Origin: Salipiger bermudensis
GTDB lineage: Bacteria > Pseudomonadota > Alphaproteobacteria > Rhodobacterales > Rhodobacteraceae
NCBI RefSeq assembly: GCF_019801965.1
Contig: NZ_JAHVIA010000002.1
Span: 434,001-498,000, forward strand
DNA length: 64,000 bases
Direction: 5' to 3'
Shown: positions 47,842-56,562 of the stretch, piece after piece
How the letters are laid out: each line of letters begins with the position of its first letter
Numbering within the stretch: position 1 is the first letter of the stretch
Translations under genes and position numbers: made by a program
The notes under the pieces: model-generated
Database searches by the model: none
What the model saw: only the letters and a program-made list of their open reading frames with translations
What the model was told of the DNA's origin: nothing

Positions 47842-49274
47842 CAGTTGTCCCGTCCGTTGAACACGGTGTCCTTGGTGGCGCTGTGGCCGGTGGTGGTGTC
47901 TTCCAGGCGCAGCTCGAACTCGGTGCGCTCGGCCTGTGCCGCGTCGGTGCCGGCGGGCGCGGTCACGTAGACGCGCTGCAGGTAGGTCTCGTTCGCGGGC
48001 ACATCGACGATCAGATCGTCCTCGCCTTCGAGCGTGATGGCAAGCCTGTCATTGTCGGCGATGGAGAGCGCGAAGGGCCGCTCCTCGCCATGCTTGTTGC
48101 GCAGGCGCACGTCGTAGGTGTTGCGGATCGAGCCGTCGGAGAGCACCACGAAGGTCGGGTTGCGCACCGGGGCCACGGTCATCTCGACATCGGGGCGCAG
48201 CACCAGCGCCACCACGAGCCCGACGCCGACCAGCGACCAGAGCGCGGTGTAGAGGATGACGCGCGGGCGGAAGACGTGCTTCCAGACGGCGCGGGGCGCT
48301 TCGCCGGCGCGCTCGCGGGTCTCGTCGGAAAGAGCGAGGTAGTCGATCAGCCCGCGCGGCTTGCCGATCTTCTCCATCACGTCGTCACAGGCGTCGATGC
48401 AGAGCGCGCAGGTGATGCAGGCGAGCTGCTGGCCGTCGCGGATGTCGATCCCCATCGGGCAGACGTTGACGCAGGCGTGGCAGTCGATGCAATCGCCGAG
48501 GTTCTCGGCGCCGGCACCCTTGCGGTGCTTGCCGCGTGGCTCGCCGCGCCAGTCGCGGTAGCCGACGGTGAGCGTGTCCTCGTCCATCATTGCGGCCTGG
48601 ATGCGTGGCCACGGGCAGGCATAGATGCAGATCTGCTCGCGGGCGAAGCCGCCGAAGGCGAAGGTGGTGGCGGTGAGCACCAGCATGGTGGTGTAGGCGA
48701 CCGGGTGGGCGTTGCCGGTGACGAGGTTGAGCAGAAGGGTGGGGGCGTCGGTGAAATAGAAGATCCATGCGCCGCCGGTGGCCAGCGCGATCAGGAACCA
48801 CGCCACCCACTTGGTGATCCGCAGGCGGATCTTGCGGATGTCCCATTTCTTCTGTCGGTGCAGGCGCAGGCGGGCGTTGCGGTCGCCCTCGATCCAGCGT
48901 TCGACGAGGATGAAGAGATCGGTCCAGACGGTCTGCGGGCAGGCATAGCCGCACCAGACCCGGCCGAGCGCCGAGGTGAAGAGGAAGAGCCCGAGCCCGG
49001 CCATCACCAGTAGCCCTGCGACGAAGTAGAACTCGTGCGGCCAGATCTCGATGAAGAAGAAGAAAAAGCGCCGGTTGGCGAGGTCGAGCAGCACCGCCTG
49101 GTCGGGAAGCTCCGGGCCGCGATCCCAGCGGATCCACGGCGTGACGTAGTAGATGCCCAGCATCACCGCCATCAGCCACCATTTGAGATTGCGGAATTTT
49201 CCGCTCACGCGGCGCGGGAAGATCGGTTCGCGCGCCTCGTAGAGGGAGGGGGCAGGTTGATGGGTGTCAGCCAC
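47841..49274 (-). CDS. ccoG: CcoG, membrane ferredoxin-like protein of cbb3 assembly
   Basis: A 477-aa protein with about five membrane helices and two 4Fe-4S motifs (CIDCHACVNVCPMG and CITCALCIDACD). A NapH-like region (WCGYACPQTVWTDLF) and a C-terminal immunoglobulin-like domain are present. It reduces copper for the assembly pathway. The likely start is a GTG at 49274 (VADTHQPAPSLYEAREP); the frame is open 42 codons upstream but crosses the FNR box region. It is first in ccoGHIS. Confidence 0.93.
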   Translation of the reverse strand: MADTHQPAPSLYEAREPIFPRRVSGKFRNLKWWLMAVMLGIYYVTPWIRWDRGPELPDQAVLLDLANRRFFFFFIEIWPHEFYFVAGLLVMAGLGLFLFTSALGRVWCGYACPQTVWTDLFILVERWIEGDRNARLRLHRQKKWDIRKIRLRITKWVAWFLIALATGGAWIFYFTDAPTLLLNLVTGNAHPVAYTTMLVLTATTFAFGGFAREQICIYACPWPRIQAAMMDEDTLTVGYRDWRGEPRGKHRKGAGAENLGDCIDCHACVNVCPMGIDIRDGQQLACITCALCIDACDDVMEKIGKPRGLIDYLALSDETRERAGEAPRAVWKHVFRPRVILYTALWSLVGVGLVVALVLRPDVEMTVAPVRNPTFVVLSDGSIRNTYDVRLRNKHGEERPFALSIADNDRLAITLEGEDDLIVDVPANETYLQRVYVTAPAGTDAAQAERTEFELRLEDTTTGHSATKDTVFNGRDN

Positions 49275-49340
49275 GGGGATTCGCTCCGGTGTCAGTTTGC
49301 CTGTTGCTGGCCCTTTTCGCGCCGGCGGGTCGCGCAAACA

Positions 49341-49354
49341 TTGATATGCATCAA
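49341..49354. promoter_or_regulatory. Perfect FNR box upstream of ccoG
   Basis: TTGATATGCATCAA matches the TTGAT-N4-ATCAA consensus exactly and lies 67 bases before the ccoG start. It should bind the FnrL encoded in this window and raise ccoGHIS when oxygen is low. It also lies 16 bases from the end of the lysR gene. Confidence 0.9.
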
Positions 49355-49369
49355 TATCTACATCCCCGA

Positions 49370-50245
49370 TTAAGCTTTGACGGCCTCCCTGCGGAGCCAC
49401 GATACGAAGTGTCGCAGGGGCGGACGGGCGACACCGGGCCGGGTGACGAGGAAGTAGCCCTTCTTGCGACTGTCCTCGAACAGCAGGCGCAGGCGGCCGG
49501 CTTCGAGATCGGGCTCGACGAACAGCCGGGCGGTGATCGCAACGCCCTGACCCTGCCGCGCCGCCTCGATCATCATGTTGCCGGGCAGGCCGGTCATGCC
49601 GCGGCTGCGGTCCTGTTCGACGCCATGCTCGGCAAACCAGTCAGTGGCCTCGTTGGTGCCGTGCTCCTGAAGCCAGGGAAACGGGCGCAGGTCGGCCGGG
49701 GTGGCGATCTCGCGATCTCCGACCAGATCGGTGGCGGCGACGACGACGATGGGCGAGCTCACCAGCAGCGTGCTCTCGAGCCCCGGCCAGTCGCCATTGC
49801 CGTAGCGGATCGCCACGTCGAGCCCACCGGGCTCGAGCGTGCGCAGCGCGGCGGAGGGGTCGATGGTGAGGCTGATCTCGGGGTGGCGGGCGCGGAACAG
49901 CGGCAGGCGTGGCATCAGCCAGACCGCGGCGAAGCCCGGCGTGGCCGAGATCTCGAGCGGCCGGTCAGCATCGCGGCCGGTCAGCTCGTCGCTGGTCTGC
50001 AGCATGGTGCCGAAGCCCTCGAGCAGCGCCTCGGCCAGCCGCTCGCCCTCGGCGCTGAGCTGCATCCGCCGCCCGTGTCGGTCGAGCAGGGGCACGCCCA
50101 TGTGGCTCTCGAGGTTGCGGATCTGCTGGCTGATCGCGGCGTGGCTGACATTGAGCGCGCGCCCCGCCTCGGCCAGAGAGCCGCAATCGGCATAGGCGGC
50201 GAAGGCGCGCAGCGCCGAGAGGGGCGGGAGGGCGGACCAGTCCAT
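49370..50245 (-). CDS. LysR-family transcriptional regulator (GcvA-like)
   Basis: A 291-aa regulator. The helix-turn-helix is in FAAYADCGSLAEAGRALNVS and AAISQQIRNLESHMG; the PBP2-like effector domain follows (EISATPGFAAVWLMPRLPLF). It reads toward ccoG on the same strand but is separated by the FNR box. The 45-aa gene on the other strand is divergent from it, so that gene may be its target. Confidence 0.92.
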   Translation of the reverse strand: MDWSALPPLSALRAFAAYADCGSLAEAGRALNVSHAAISQQIRNLESHMGVPLLDRHGRRMQLSAEGERLAEALLEGFGTMLQTSDELTGRDADRPLEISATPGFAAVWLMPRLPLFRARHPEISLTIDPSAALRTLEPGGLDVAIRYGNGDWPGLESTLLVSSPIVVVAATDLVGDREIATPADLRPFPWLQEHGTNEATDWFAEHGVEQDRSRGMTGLPGNMMIEAARQGQGVAITARLFVEPDLEAGRLRLLFEDSRKKGYFLVTRPGVARPPLRHFVSWLRREAVKA

Positions 50246-50344
50246 GTTAGTTGAGCTTACATAGGCGCATTCTTCCTGACTCGCCCGAAACCGCGTGTTG
50301 CGTCAAGTATGAGCGCAGGAAAACGTCAGAACAGGAGAGACGAG

Positions 50345-50482
50345 ATGCTCGGGATCTACGCCAGAACTTTCATGACCGCCAGCCGGCTGGACCACGACAA
50401 GCGCCGCTGGAGCGTCAGTGAGCGCAACGAGGCGGAGCGGCTGCGCCGCGCCAACGGTCGCCCGGAGGCCCGCCGCTGGTGA
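50345..50482 (+). CDS. 45-aa basic protein of unknown function
   Basis: ORF MLGIYARTFMTASRLDHDKR continuing RWSVSERNEAERLRRANGRP and ending EARRW. AGGAGA lies 7 bases before the ATG, supporting translation. It is Arg rich and soluble. It is divergent from the LysR gene with a 99-base spacer, a layout typical of a LysR target. No family is recognised. Confidence 0.55.
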   Translation: MLGIYARTFMTASRLDHDKRRWSVSERNEAERLRRANGRPEARRW

Positions 50483-50592
50483 ACGCAAAAGATGCACCGA
50501 ATGATGATCTTCATACGGGCCCGCTCTTGATCGCATCGAGGGTGGGCCCTTAGCATTGGGCATCCCTCGCATGAGTGCTGCCGTTTGGGCAC

Positions 50593-50645
50593 AAAAAAAG
50601 CGCCGGTGCCCCTGGAAACGCGCGAACAGGATGGGGCACCGGCGC
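50593..50645 (-). terminator. Rho-independent terminator of ccoNOQP
   Basis: A perfect 13-bp stem (GCGCCGGTGCCCC / GGGGCACCGGCGC) with a 20-base loop, followed on the minus strand by TTTTTTT. A smaller hairpin around 50648-50673 lies between it and the ccoP stop. Confidence 0.88.
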
Positions 50646-50687
50646 CGGCCTCCGGGCCTTGCGGCCCGAAGGTGTTCTTTAGGGGGA

Positions 50688-51569
50688 TTACTCGCCCCCG
50701 CCGAGCCCGTGGACATAGGTGGCCACGGCGCGGATCTCCGCCTCGCTCAGATCGGCCCCGCCCATCGGCGGCATGATGCCGTAGCGGGCGTTGTAGACCG
50801 TCTCGTGCAGCGTCTCGTAATCGCCGCCATAGAGCCAGATTGCGTCGGTCAGGTTCGGCGCGCCCTGGGTGCGGTCACCGGTGCCGTCCTCGGCGTGGCA
50901 GGAGGCGCAGTTGATGTCGTAGACCTCGGCACCGGCCTCGACCAGCGAGGCATCCTGCGGTTCTTCGCCCGAGAGGGTCATGACGAAGTTGACGACTTGG
51001 TCGATCTCTTCACCGCTCAGCAGGTCATCCCGACCGAAGGCCGGCATCGCGGACTGGCGGATGTATTCCTCATCCGTGTCCTCGTTCCGGATCCCCGCGG
51101 TCACCGTGTAGTGGATGTCCTCGATGGTGCCACCCCAGAGCCAGTCATCGTCGAGCAGGTTGGGGTAGCCCTTGGCACCGGCCGCACCCGACCCGTGACA
51201 CTGGGCGCACCAGGTGCGGAACACCGCCGCGCCGGCGTTCTGCGCGTAGGTGTTCAGCTCGGGATCGCCGGCGATCTCGGTCAGCTCGGCCGAGGCCAGG
51301 CGCTCGTTGATCGGGGCCAGCTCGGCCTCGTGATCCTGGATTGCCTGTTCGACGTTGCCGCGGGTCGACCAGCCGAGCAGGCCGGCGGTGGCGGTGCGGA
51401 CGCCGGGCCATGCCGGATAGGCGATGGTGTAGCCGACGCCCCAGACGATGCAGGCGTAGAAGATCATCAGCCACCATTTCGGCAGCGGCTTGTTGTACTC
51501 CTCGATGCCGTCCCAGGAATGGCCGGTCGTCTCGTAGTCGTGGTCGTCTTTCTTGTGCTTGTCGCTCAT
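50688..51569 (-). CDS. ccoP: cbb3-type cytochrome oxidase dihaem subunit CcoP
   Basis: A 293-aa subunit with one N-terminal membrane helix ([20 protein letters not shown]) and two c-type haem sites, TWCAQCHG and NCASCHAE, each with a distal Met region. It passes electrons to CcoO/CcoN. It is last in the ccoNOQP operon and is followed by a strong terminator. Confidence 0.96.
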   Translation of the reverse strand: MSDKHKKDDHDYETTGHSWDGIEEYNKPLPKWWLMIFYACIVWGVGYTIAYPAWPGVRTATAGLLGWSTRGNVEQAIQDHEAELAPINERLASAELTEIAGDPELNTYAQNAGAAVFRTWCAQCHGSGAAGAKGYPNLLDDDWLWGGTIEDIHYTVTAGIRNEDTDEEYIRQSAMPAFGRDDLLSGEEIDQVVNFVMTLSGEEPQDASLVEAGAEVYDINCASCHAEDGTGDRTQGAPNLTDAIWLYGGDYETLHETVYNARYGIMPPMGGADLSEAEIRAVATYVHGLGGGE

Positions 51570-51580
51570 GTCCCGTCTCC

Positions 51581-51784
51581 TCAGTCCTGGCCGCGGTCGG
51601 CCGCTGCGGGCGCAATTGGTTTGTCTTCGTTGCGGAAGGGGATGTTGGCGACGTCCTCATGGGTCTTGCGGCTGCCTGGGCGCAGCGCCCAGACGATGAC
51701 CCCAAGGAAGAAGACGAACATTGCCAGCAGGCCCCAGCTGTCCGCGAAGTGACGAAGCGTGTTGTAAAGCTCTGGATCCATCAC
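51581..51784 (-). CDS. ccoQ: cbb3 oxidase small subunit CcoQ
   Basis: A 67-aa one-helix protein, with [20 protein letters not shown] followed by [15 protein letters not shown]. Typical of CcoQ in position and pattern. It stabilises the oxidase. Confidence 0.92.
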   Translation of the reverse strand: MMDPELYNTLRHFADSWGLLAMFVFFLGVIVWALRPGSRKTHEDVANIPFRNEDKPIAPAAADRGQD

Positions 51785-51790
51785 GCGACC

Positions 51791-52519
51791 TCAGCGGCTT
51801 GCATCGGGCTCGAAGGTCGAGAAATCGACCAGCGTGCCAAGCATCTGCAGATAGGCGATCAGGGCGTCGAGCTCGGAGATGCCGGGCTGGCCGTCGAAGT
51901 TGCGCACGTTGACGTCTTCGCCGTAGCGCTCGAGCAGGCCGTCGTAATCCGCATCGGGGTTCGACTGGGACAGGAAGTCCTGAAAGCCGTTCTCGATCAT
52001 CTCGTCGGTGTAGGGCACGCCCACGAAGCGATGCGTCGACATCAGGTCCTGGATGTGCTCGCCCTCGATCAGCTTGGCTTCGAGGAAGCCGTATTTGGGC
52101 ATGACCGATTCCGGCACCACCGATTGCGGATCGCGCAGGTGGTCGACATGCCACTCGTCCGAGTAGCGGCCGCCGACGCGGGCGAGGTCGGGCCCCGTCC
52201 GCTTCGAGCCCCACTGGAACGGGTGGTCATATTGCGACTCCGCCGCCAGCGAGTAGTGGCCGTAGCGTTCGACCTCGTCGCGCATCGGGCGGATCATCTG
52301 CGAGTGGCAGACGTAGCAGCCCTCGCGGATGTAGATGTCGCGCCCGGCCAGCTCCAGCGGCGTGTAGGGCCGCATGCCTTCGACTTCCTCGATGGTGTTT
52401 TCGAGGTAGAAGAGCGGCACGATCTGGACCAGGCCCCCGATGGTCACCACCAGGAAGGCGAAGATGGCCAGCAGGGTGACGTTTTTCTCGAGGATTCCGT
52501 GTTTGTCGAGAATGCTCAT
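51791..52519 (-). CDS. ccoO: cbb3-type cytochrome oxidase monohaem subunit CcoO
   Basis: A 242-aa membrane-anchored c-type cytochrome. The haem site is [14 protein letters not shown], and [12 protein letters not shown] precedes it. The ATG at 52519 is chosen 33 codons inside an open frame because [13 protein letters not shown] is the family start. Confidence 0.96.
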   Translation of the reverse strand: MSILDKHGILEKNVTLLAIFAFLVVTIGGLVQIVPLFYLENTIEEVEGMRPYTPLELAGRDIYIREGCYVCHSQMIRPMRDEVERYGHYSLAAESQYDHPFQWGSKRTGPDLARVGGRYSDEWHVDHLRDPQSVVPESVMPKYGFLEAKLIEGEHIQDLMSTHRFVGVPYTDEMIENGFQDFLSQSNPDADYDGLLERYGEDVNVRNFDGQPGISELDALIAYLQMLGTLVDFSTFEPDASR

Positions 52520-52533
52520 TGTCTCGGCCCTCC

Positions 52534-54147
52534 TTATTCGGCCGGGGTGGCGTGAGCAGCCGCAGCGCTGGCCTCGACGGCCGGTGCCCGCTTCACGGTC
52601 ATCCAGAGGTTGTAGCACATGATGATCGCGCCGGTGATGTAGAGGCCACCGCCGAGAGCGCGGACCACGTACATCGGGAACTTGGCGGACACGGTGTCGG
52701 CGAAGGAGTTCACCAGGAAGCCGTTGGCATCCACTTCACGCCACATCAGGCCTTCCATGATGCCGGTCACCCACATCGAGGCCGCGTAGAGCACGATGCC
52801 GATGGTGGCGAGCCAGAAGTGCCAGGAGACCAGGCTCAGCGAGTAGAGCCGCTCGCGGTTCCACAGCTTGGGCGTCAGGAAGTAGAGCGCGCCGAAGGTG
52901 ATCATGCCGTTCCAGCCGAGGGCGCCGGAGTGCACGTGGCCGATGGTCCAGTCGGTGTAGTGCGACAGCGAGTTCACCGCGCGGATCGACATCATCGGGC
53001 CTTCGAAGGTCGACATGCCGTAGAAGCCGACCGAAATCACCAGCATCCGCATGATCGGGTCGGTGCGCAGCTTGTCCCAGGCGCCCGAGAGGGTCATCAG
53101 GCCGTTGATCATGCCACCCCAGGACGGCATCCAGAGCACGATCGAGAACACCATGCCGAGGGTCGAGGCCCAGTCGGGCAGGGCGGTGTAGTGCAGGTGG
53201 TGCGGACCGGCCCAGATGTAGATGAAGATCAGCGCCCAGAAGTGCACGATCGAGAGCTTGTAGGAGAACACCGGACGCTCGGCCTGCTTGGGCACGAAGT
53301 AGTACATCATGCCGAGGAAGCCCGCGGTCAGGAAGAAGCCCACGGCGTTGTGGCCGTACCACCACTGGGTCATCGCGTCCTGAACGCCCGAGAACACCTG
53401 CACCGACTTGGAGCCCCAGATCGAGACCGGGATGCTGAGGTTGTTGAACACGTGCAGCATGGCGACGGTGATGATGAAGCTCAGGTAGAACCAGTTGGCC
53501 ACGTAGATGTGGGGCTCCTTGCGCTTCACGATGGTGCCGACGAAGACCGCGAGATAGGCGAGCCAGACGATGGTCAGCCAGAGATCGACGTACCATTCGG
53601 GCTCGGCATATTCCTTCGACTGGGTGCCACCGAGCAGGTAGCCGGTCGCGGCAAGGACGATGAACAGGTTGTAGCCCCAGAACACGAACCACGCGAGGTT
53701 GCCGCCCCAGAGGCGGGCCGCCGAGGTGCGCTGGACGACGTAGAAGGACGTGGCGATCAGCGCGTTGCCCCCGAAGGCGAAGATCACCGCCGAGGTGTGC
53801 AGCGGGCGCAGCCGGCCGAAGTTCATGTAGCCTTGGGCCCAGTCGAAATTGAGCACCGGGAAGGCGAGCTGCGCGGCGATGAAGGTGCCGGCGGCAAAGC
53901 CCACCACGCCCCAGAAGGCGGTGGCGATGACACCATAGCGCACGACGCCGTCGAGATAGGAGGTTTCCAGCACCTTGGCAGGCACGGGTTCATCGGTTTG
54001 GCGGAGGGTCCACAGGAAAAGCCCGGCTGTCACCAGGAAAATGATGATGGCGTGGACCATGTAAGCCGCATCCCGAGCGTAGTTGGCCGCGATCAGCGAG
54101 AAGATCGCCACCACGCCAAGCAAGATGAGCTTGATGTAATTGGTCAT
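52534..54147 (-). CDS. ccoN: cbb3-type cytochrome oxidase catalytic subunit CcoN
   Basis: A 537-aa haem-copper oxidase subunit I with about twelve helices. Conserved motifs are [18 protein letters not shown] (Cu/haem His), [15 protein letters not shown] and [14 protein letters not shown]. This high-affinity oxidase allows respiration at low oxygen. It is first in ccoNOQP, with a perfect FNR box about 93 bases upstream. Confidence 0.97.
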   Translation of the reverse strand: MTNYIKLILLGVVAIFSLIAANYARDAAYMVHAIIIFLVTAGLFLWTLRQTDEPVPAKVLETSYLDGVVRYGVIATAFWGVVGFAAGTFIAAQLAFPVLNFDWAQGYMNFGRLRPLHTSAVIFAFGGNALIATSFYVVQRTSAARLWGGNLAWFVFWGYNLFIVLAATGYLLGGTQSKEYAEPEWYVDLWLTIVWLAYLAVFVGTIVKRKEPHIYVANWFYLSFIITVAMLHVFNNLSIPVSIWGSKSVQVFSGVQDAMTQWWYGHNAVGFFLTAGFLGMMYYFVPKQAERPVFSYKLSIVHFWALIFIYIWAGPHHLHYTALPDWASTLGMVFSIVLWMPSWGGMINGLMTLSGAWDKLRTDPIMRMLVISVGFYGMSTFEGPMMSIRAVNSLSHYTDWTIGHVHSGALGWNGMITFGALYFLTPKLWNRERLYSLSLVSWHFWLATIGIVLYAASMWVTGIMEGLMWREVDANGFLVNSFADTVSAKFPMYVVRALGGGLYITGAIIMCYNLWMTVKRAPAVEASAAAAHATPAE

Positions 54148-54239
54148 TGTTCGTCCCTTCGTCTCTCTCCCGCACGATTCGTTGCCGCGCAGGCGGTTTT
54201 AGACTGTTGGGTTAATGGGCATTCGTCTGCCTACATACT

Positions 54240-54253
54240 TTGATCTGCATCAA
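54240..54253. promoter_or_regulatory. Perfect FNR box upstream of ccoN
   Basis: TTGATCTGCATCAA, exact to TTGAT-N4-ATCAA, 93 bases before ccoN and 97 bases before the divergent universal stress gene. Confidence 0.9.
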
Positions 54254-54271
54254 GGCTTTCGCTCCAAGCCC

Positions 54272-54285
54272 TTGAGCATTGTCAA
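54272..54285. promoter_or_regulatory. FNR-like box upstream of the universal stress gene
   Basis: TTGAGCATTGTCAA keeps TTGA-N6-TCAA but is asymmetric at the inner positions. It lies 65 bases before the stress gene start and may give it separate FnrL control. Confidence 0.5.
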
Positions 54286-54349
54286 TGTGCGGCCATTGAC
54301 GCAGCCGTAGAGTGCTGTTGAGGCCGCAGACTTCCGAGGAGACGAAAAG

Positions 54350-55189
54350 ATGGGCTACAAAACAATTCTGACCGTGGTCAGCGACGAGGCCCTGGCCCAG
54401 TCGACCGTGGATCACGCCGCCGCGCTCGCCGCGGGCTGGGATGCGCATCTCGATGCATTGTGCTTTGGCGTCGACCGGACCCAGACCGGCTATTACTACG
54501 CCGGCGCCAACGCGATGATCCTGCAGGAGACGATCACCCGTGCCACCTCCGACGCCGAGAAACTCGCGGGCGTCGTCCGCGCCGCGCTGGGCAAGACCGA
54601 TGCGCGCTGGGCGGTCGAGGAAGGCGTCGCGCAGCTTGCCGATATCGGCCGACACGTGGCCGGTCGGGCGCGCTTTGCAGATCTCGTGGTGCTGCCCAAG
54701 CCCTATGGCAAGGAGCATGGCGTCGAGCTTGAGCCGGTGACCGAGGGCGCGCTCTTCGAGGGCCAGACCCCGGTGCTGGTGGTGCCAGACAGCGTGACCC
54801 CGACCGCGACACCGTCGCGCATCGTGATCGGCTGGAACGAGAGCAACGAGGCGCTGCGTGCGGTGCGGGCTGCCCTGCCGCTGCTGAAGAACGCCGACAA
54901 TGTCCACGTGGTGGTGATCGACCCGCCGCAGCACGGGCCGAACCGCTCGGATCCGGGCGGGGCGCTGTCGCAATACCTCGCGCGGCACGGCGTGAAGACC
55001 GAGATCGACGTGCTGTCGAAGACCATGCCGCGGGTGTCGGACGTGCTCTGCCGCCACGTGCAGGATCTCGATGCGGACATGATCGTGATGGGGGCCTACG
55101 GCCACTCGCGGTTCCGCGAGGCGATCCTTGGCGGCGCGACCCGCAACATGCTTGAGCAGGCGGAGGTGCCGGTCTTCCTAGCCCATTGA
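54350..55189 (+). CDS. Tandem-domain universal stress protein
   Basis: A 279-aa cytoplasmic protein with two UspA domains. The first (MGYKTILTVVSDEALAQSTV) is diverged; the second (RIVIGWNESNEALRAVRAAL) ends with the nucleotide-binding GAYGHSRFREAILGGATRNM. It is divergent from ccoN with FNR-type sites between, which suggests induction at low oxygen. A strong hairpin follows. Confidence 0.93.
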   Translation: MGYKTILTVVSDEALAQSTVDHAAALAAGWDAHLDALCFGVDRTQTGYYYAGANAMILQETITRATSDAEKLAGVVRAALGKTDARWAVEEGVAQLADIGRHVAGRARFADLVVLPKPYGKEHGVELEPVTEGALFEGQTPVLVVPDSVTPTATPSRIVIGWNESNEALRAVRAALPLLKNADNVHVVVIDPPQHGPNRSDPGGALSQYLARHGVKTEIDVLSKTMPRVSDVLCRHVQDLDADMIVMGAYGHSRFREAILGGATRNMLEQAEVPVFLAH

Positions 55190-55219
55190 GCTGGATCAGA
55201 CGGCAACCCGCAGAAACGA

Positions 55220-55242
55220 GGGCGGCGCATCCTGCGCCGCCC
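55220..55242 (+). terminator. Hairpin terminator after the universal stress gene
   Basis: A perfect 10-bp stem (GGGCGGCGCA / TGCGCCGCCC) with a 3-base loop, 30 bases past the stop. Only a weak T-rich tail follows. Confidence 0.7.
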
Positions 55243-55350
55243 GTCCTGTTCGTGGGTGGCGCGAAACCGCCGAGCCGCGATGTCGCCGGGCTTGGGGGAT
55301 CGGCGCCCCGGGGCTAGGCTCCCCCGGAGCGCAACAGGGAGGCACGACCC

Positions 55351-55701
55351 ATGTCCTACGTATCCGGCTTCATGGCCGCGGTTCCGATCGAGAACAAGGA
55401 AGCCTATCGCGTCAGCGCCGAGAAGAGCTGGCAGCTCTTCAAGGAATACGGCGCCACCGGCTTCCGCGAATGCTGGGAGGCGGATGTGCCCGACGGCGAG
55501 GTGACGTCCTTCCCGATGGCGGTGAAGCGGCAGGAGGGCGAGGCGGTGGTGTTCTCGTGGATCCTCTGGCCCGACAAGGCGACCTGCGATGCCTGCTGGG
55601 CCTCGATGGAGACCGATCCGCGCTGGCGCGAGATGATGGAGATGCCGTTCGACGGCAAGCGAATGATCTTCGGAGGCTTCGAGACGCTGTTCGAGGGCTG
55701 A
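55351..55701 (+). CDS. DUF1428 family protein
   Basis: A 116-aa protein of the dimeric ferredoxin-like DUF1428 family: MSYVSGFMAAVPIENKEAYR, CWEADVPDGEVTSFPMAVKR, and the Met-rich MEMPFDGKRMIFGGFETLFE end. Function is unknown. GGGAGG precedes the ATG. It is convergent with fnrL, with 9 bases between stops. Confidence 0.9.
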   Translation: MSYVSGFMAAVPIENKEAYRVSAEKSWQLFKEYGATGFRECWEADVPDGEVTSFPMAVKRQEGEAVVFSWILWPDKATCDACWASMETDPRWREMMEMPFDGKRMIFGGFETLFEG

Positions 55702-55710
55702 CCGGCGGGG

Positions 55711-56457
55711 TCAGGCGAAGACGCCGCCATCGGCGTCGTCGCCGGCCTCTTCGAGAAGGCGGCTCATGTCGGGCACGGTGACGTGGCGCTTGCCTTCGAG
55801 CTCGATCACCCCGTCCTTGCGCAGCGCCGAGATCTGCCGGCTCACGGTTTCCAGTGTTAGGCCGAGGTAGTCGGCCATCGCCTCGCGGGTCAGCGGCAGG
55901 TCGAAGACGATGTTGCCATGCGCCGTGGTCATGTTGATCGAGGCATCGCGGCGGGCGATGATCGACAGCAGCGACGCGATCTTCTCGCGCGCGGTCTTGC
56001 GGCCCAGCACCAGCATCCACTCGCGCGCGGCGTCGAGCTCGTCGAGGGTCATTTCCAGCAACCTCTGGGCGATATGCGGAGTCTGGCGCATCAGCTCCTC
56101 GAACGGGGCCTTGCGGAAGCAGCACATCACCAGATCGGTGGTCGCGACCACGTCATAAGCGGCATTGGAGCGGCCGGGGCGGCCGACGAAATCGCTGGGC
56201 AGCAGGAGGCCCACCATCTGGGTGCGCCCGTCTTCCATCGTCTGGGTCAGGGTGGCGATTCCCGAAACCACGGAGCCGACGAAATCCATCCGGTCGCCGG
56301 ACCAGATAACCGTCTGACCGGCCTCGAATTTCCGGTAGTACTTGATCTCTTCGAGCCGCTCGAGCTCGTCCGATTCGCAACGCGCGCAGACCGCACGGTG
56401 CCGAATGGGGCATTCAGCACATTCCTGCGAGACCGAGAGGCTGCGTTCGTTCAGCAT
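55711..56457 (-). CDS. fnrL: Oxygen-sensing regulator FnrL
   Basis: A 248-aa Crp/Fnr-family activator. The N-terminal cysteines at 13, 16, 24 and 27 (CAECPIRHRAVCARC) plus Cys 112 or 113 can hold the 4Fe-4S cluster. The recognition helix has ETVSRQISAL, the E..SR pattern that reads TTGAT. It very likely controls the FNR-box genes in this window (cco, hemN). An FNR-like box upstream suggests self-regulation. Confidence 0.95.
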   Translation of the reverse strand: MLNERSLSVSQECAECPIRHRAVCARCESDELERLEEIKYYRKFEAGQTVIWSGDRMDFVGSVVSGIATLTQTMEDGRTQMVGLLLPSDFVGRPGRSNAAYDVVATTDLVMCCFRKAPFEELMRQTPHIAQRLLEMTLDELDAAREWMLVLGRKTAREKIASLLSIIARRDASINMTTAHGNIVFDLPLTREAMADYLGLTLETVSRQISALRKDGVIELEGKRHVTVPDMSRLLEEAGDDADGGVFA

Positions 56458-56513
56458 GTTTCTTACTCATCCCTGCCTGCGCACCCGTTCCGAGATAAGA
56501 CGAAGGTCGTTTC

Positions 56514-56527
56514 TTGATCTGGGTCAA
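56514..56527. promoter_or_regulatory. FNR-like box between fnrL and hemN
   Basis: TTGATCTGGGTCAA, one position off TTGAT-N4-ATCAA. It lies 57 bases before fnrL and 36 bases before the hemN ATG, so it can act on either gene; its position very close to hemN could activate or repress. Confidence 0.75.
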
Positions 56528-56562
56528 AGTTGCGCTACCTATGCGTTTCTAAATGTAAGCGC

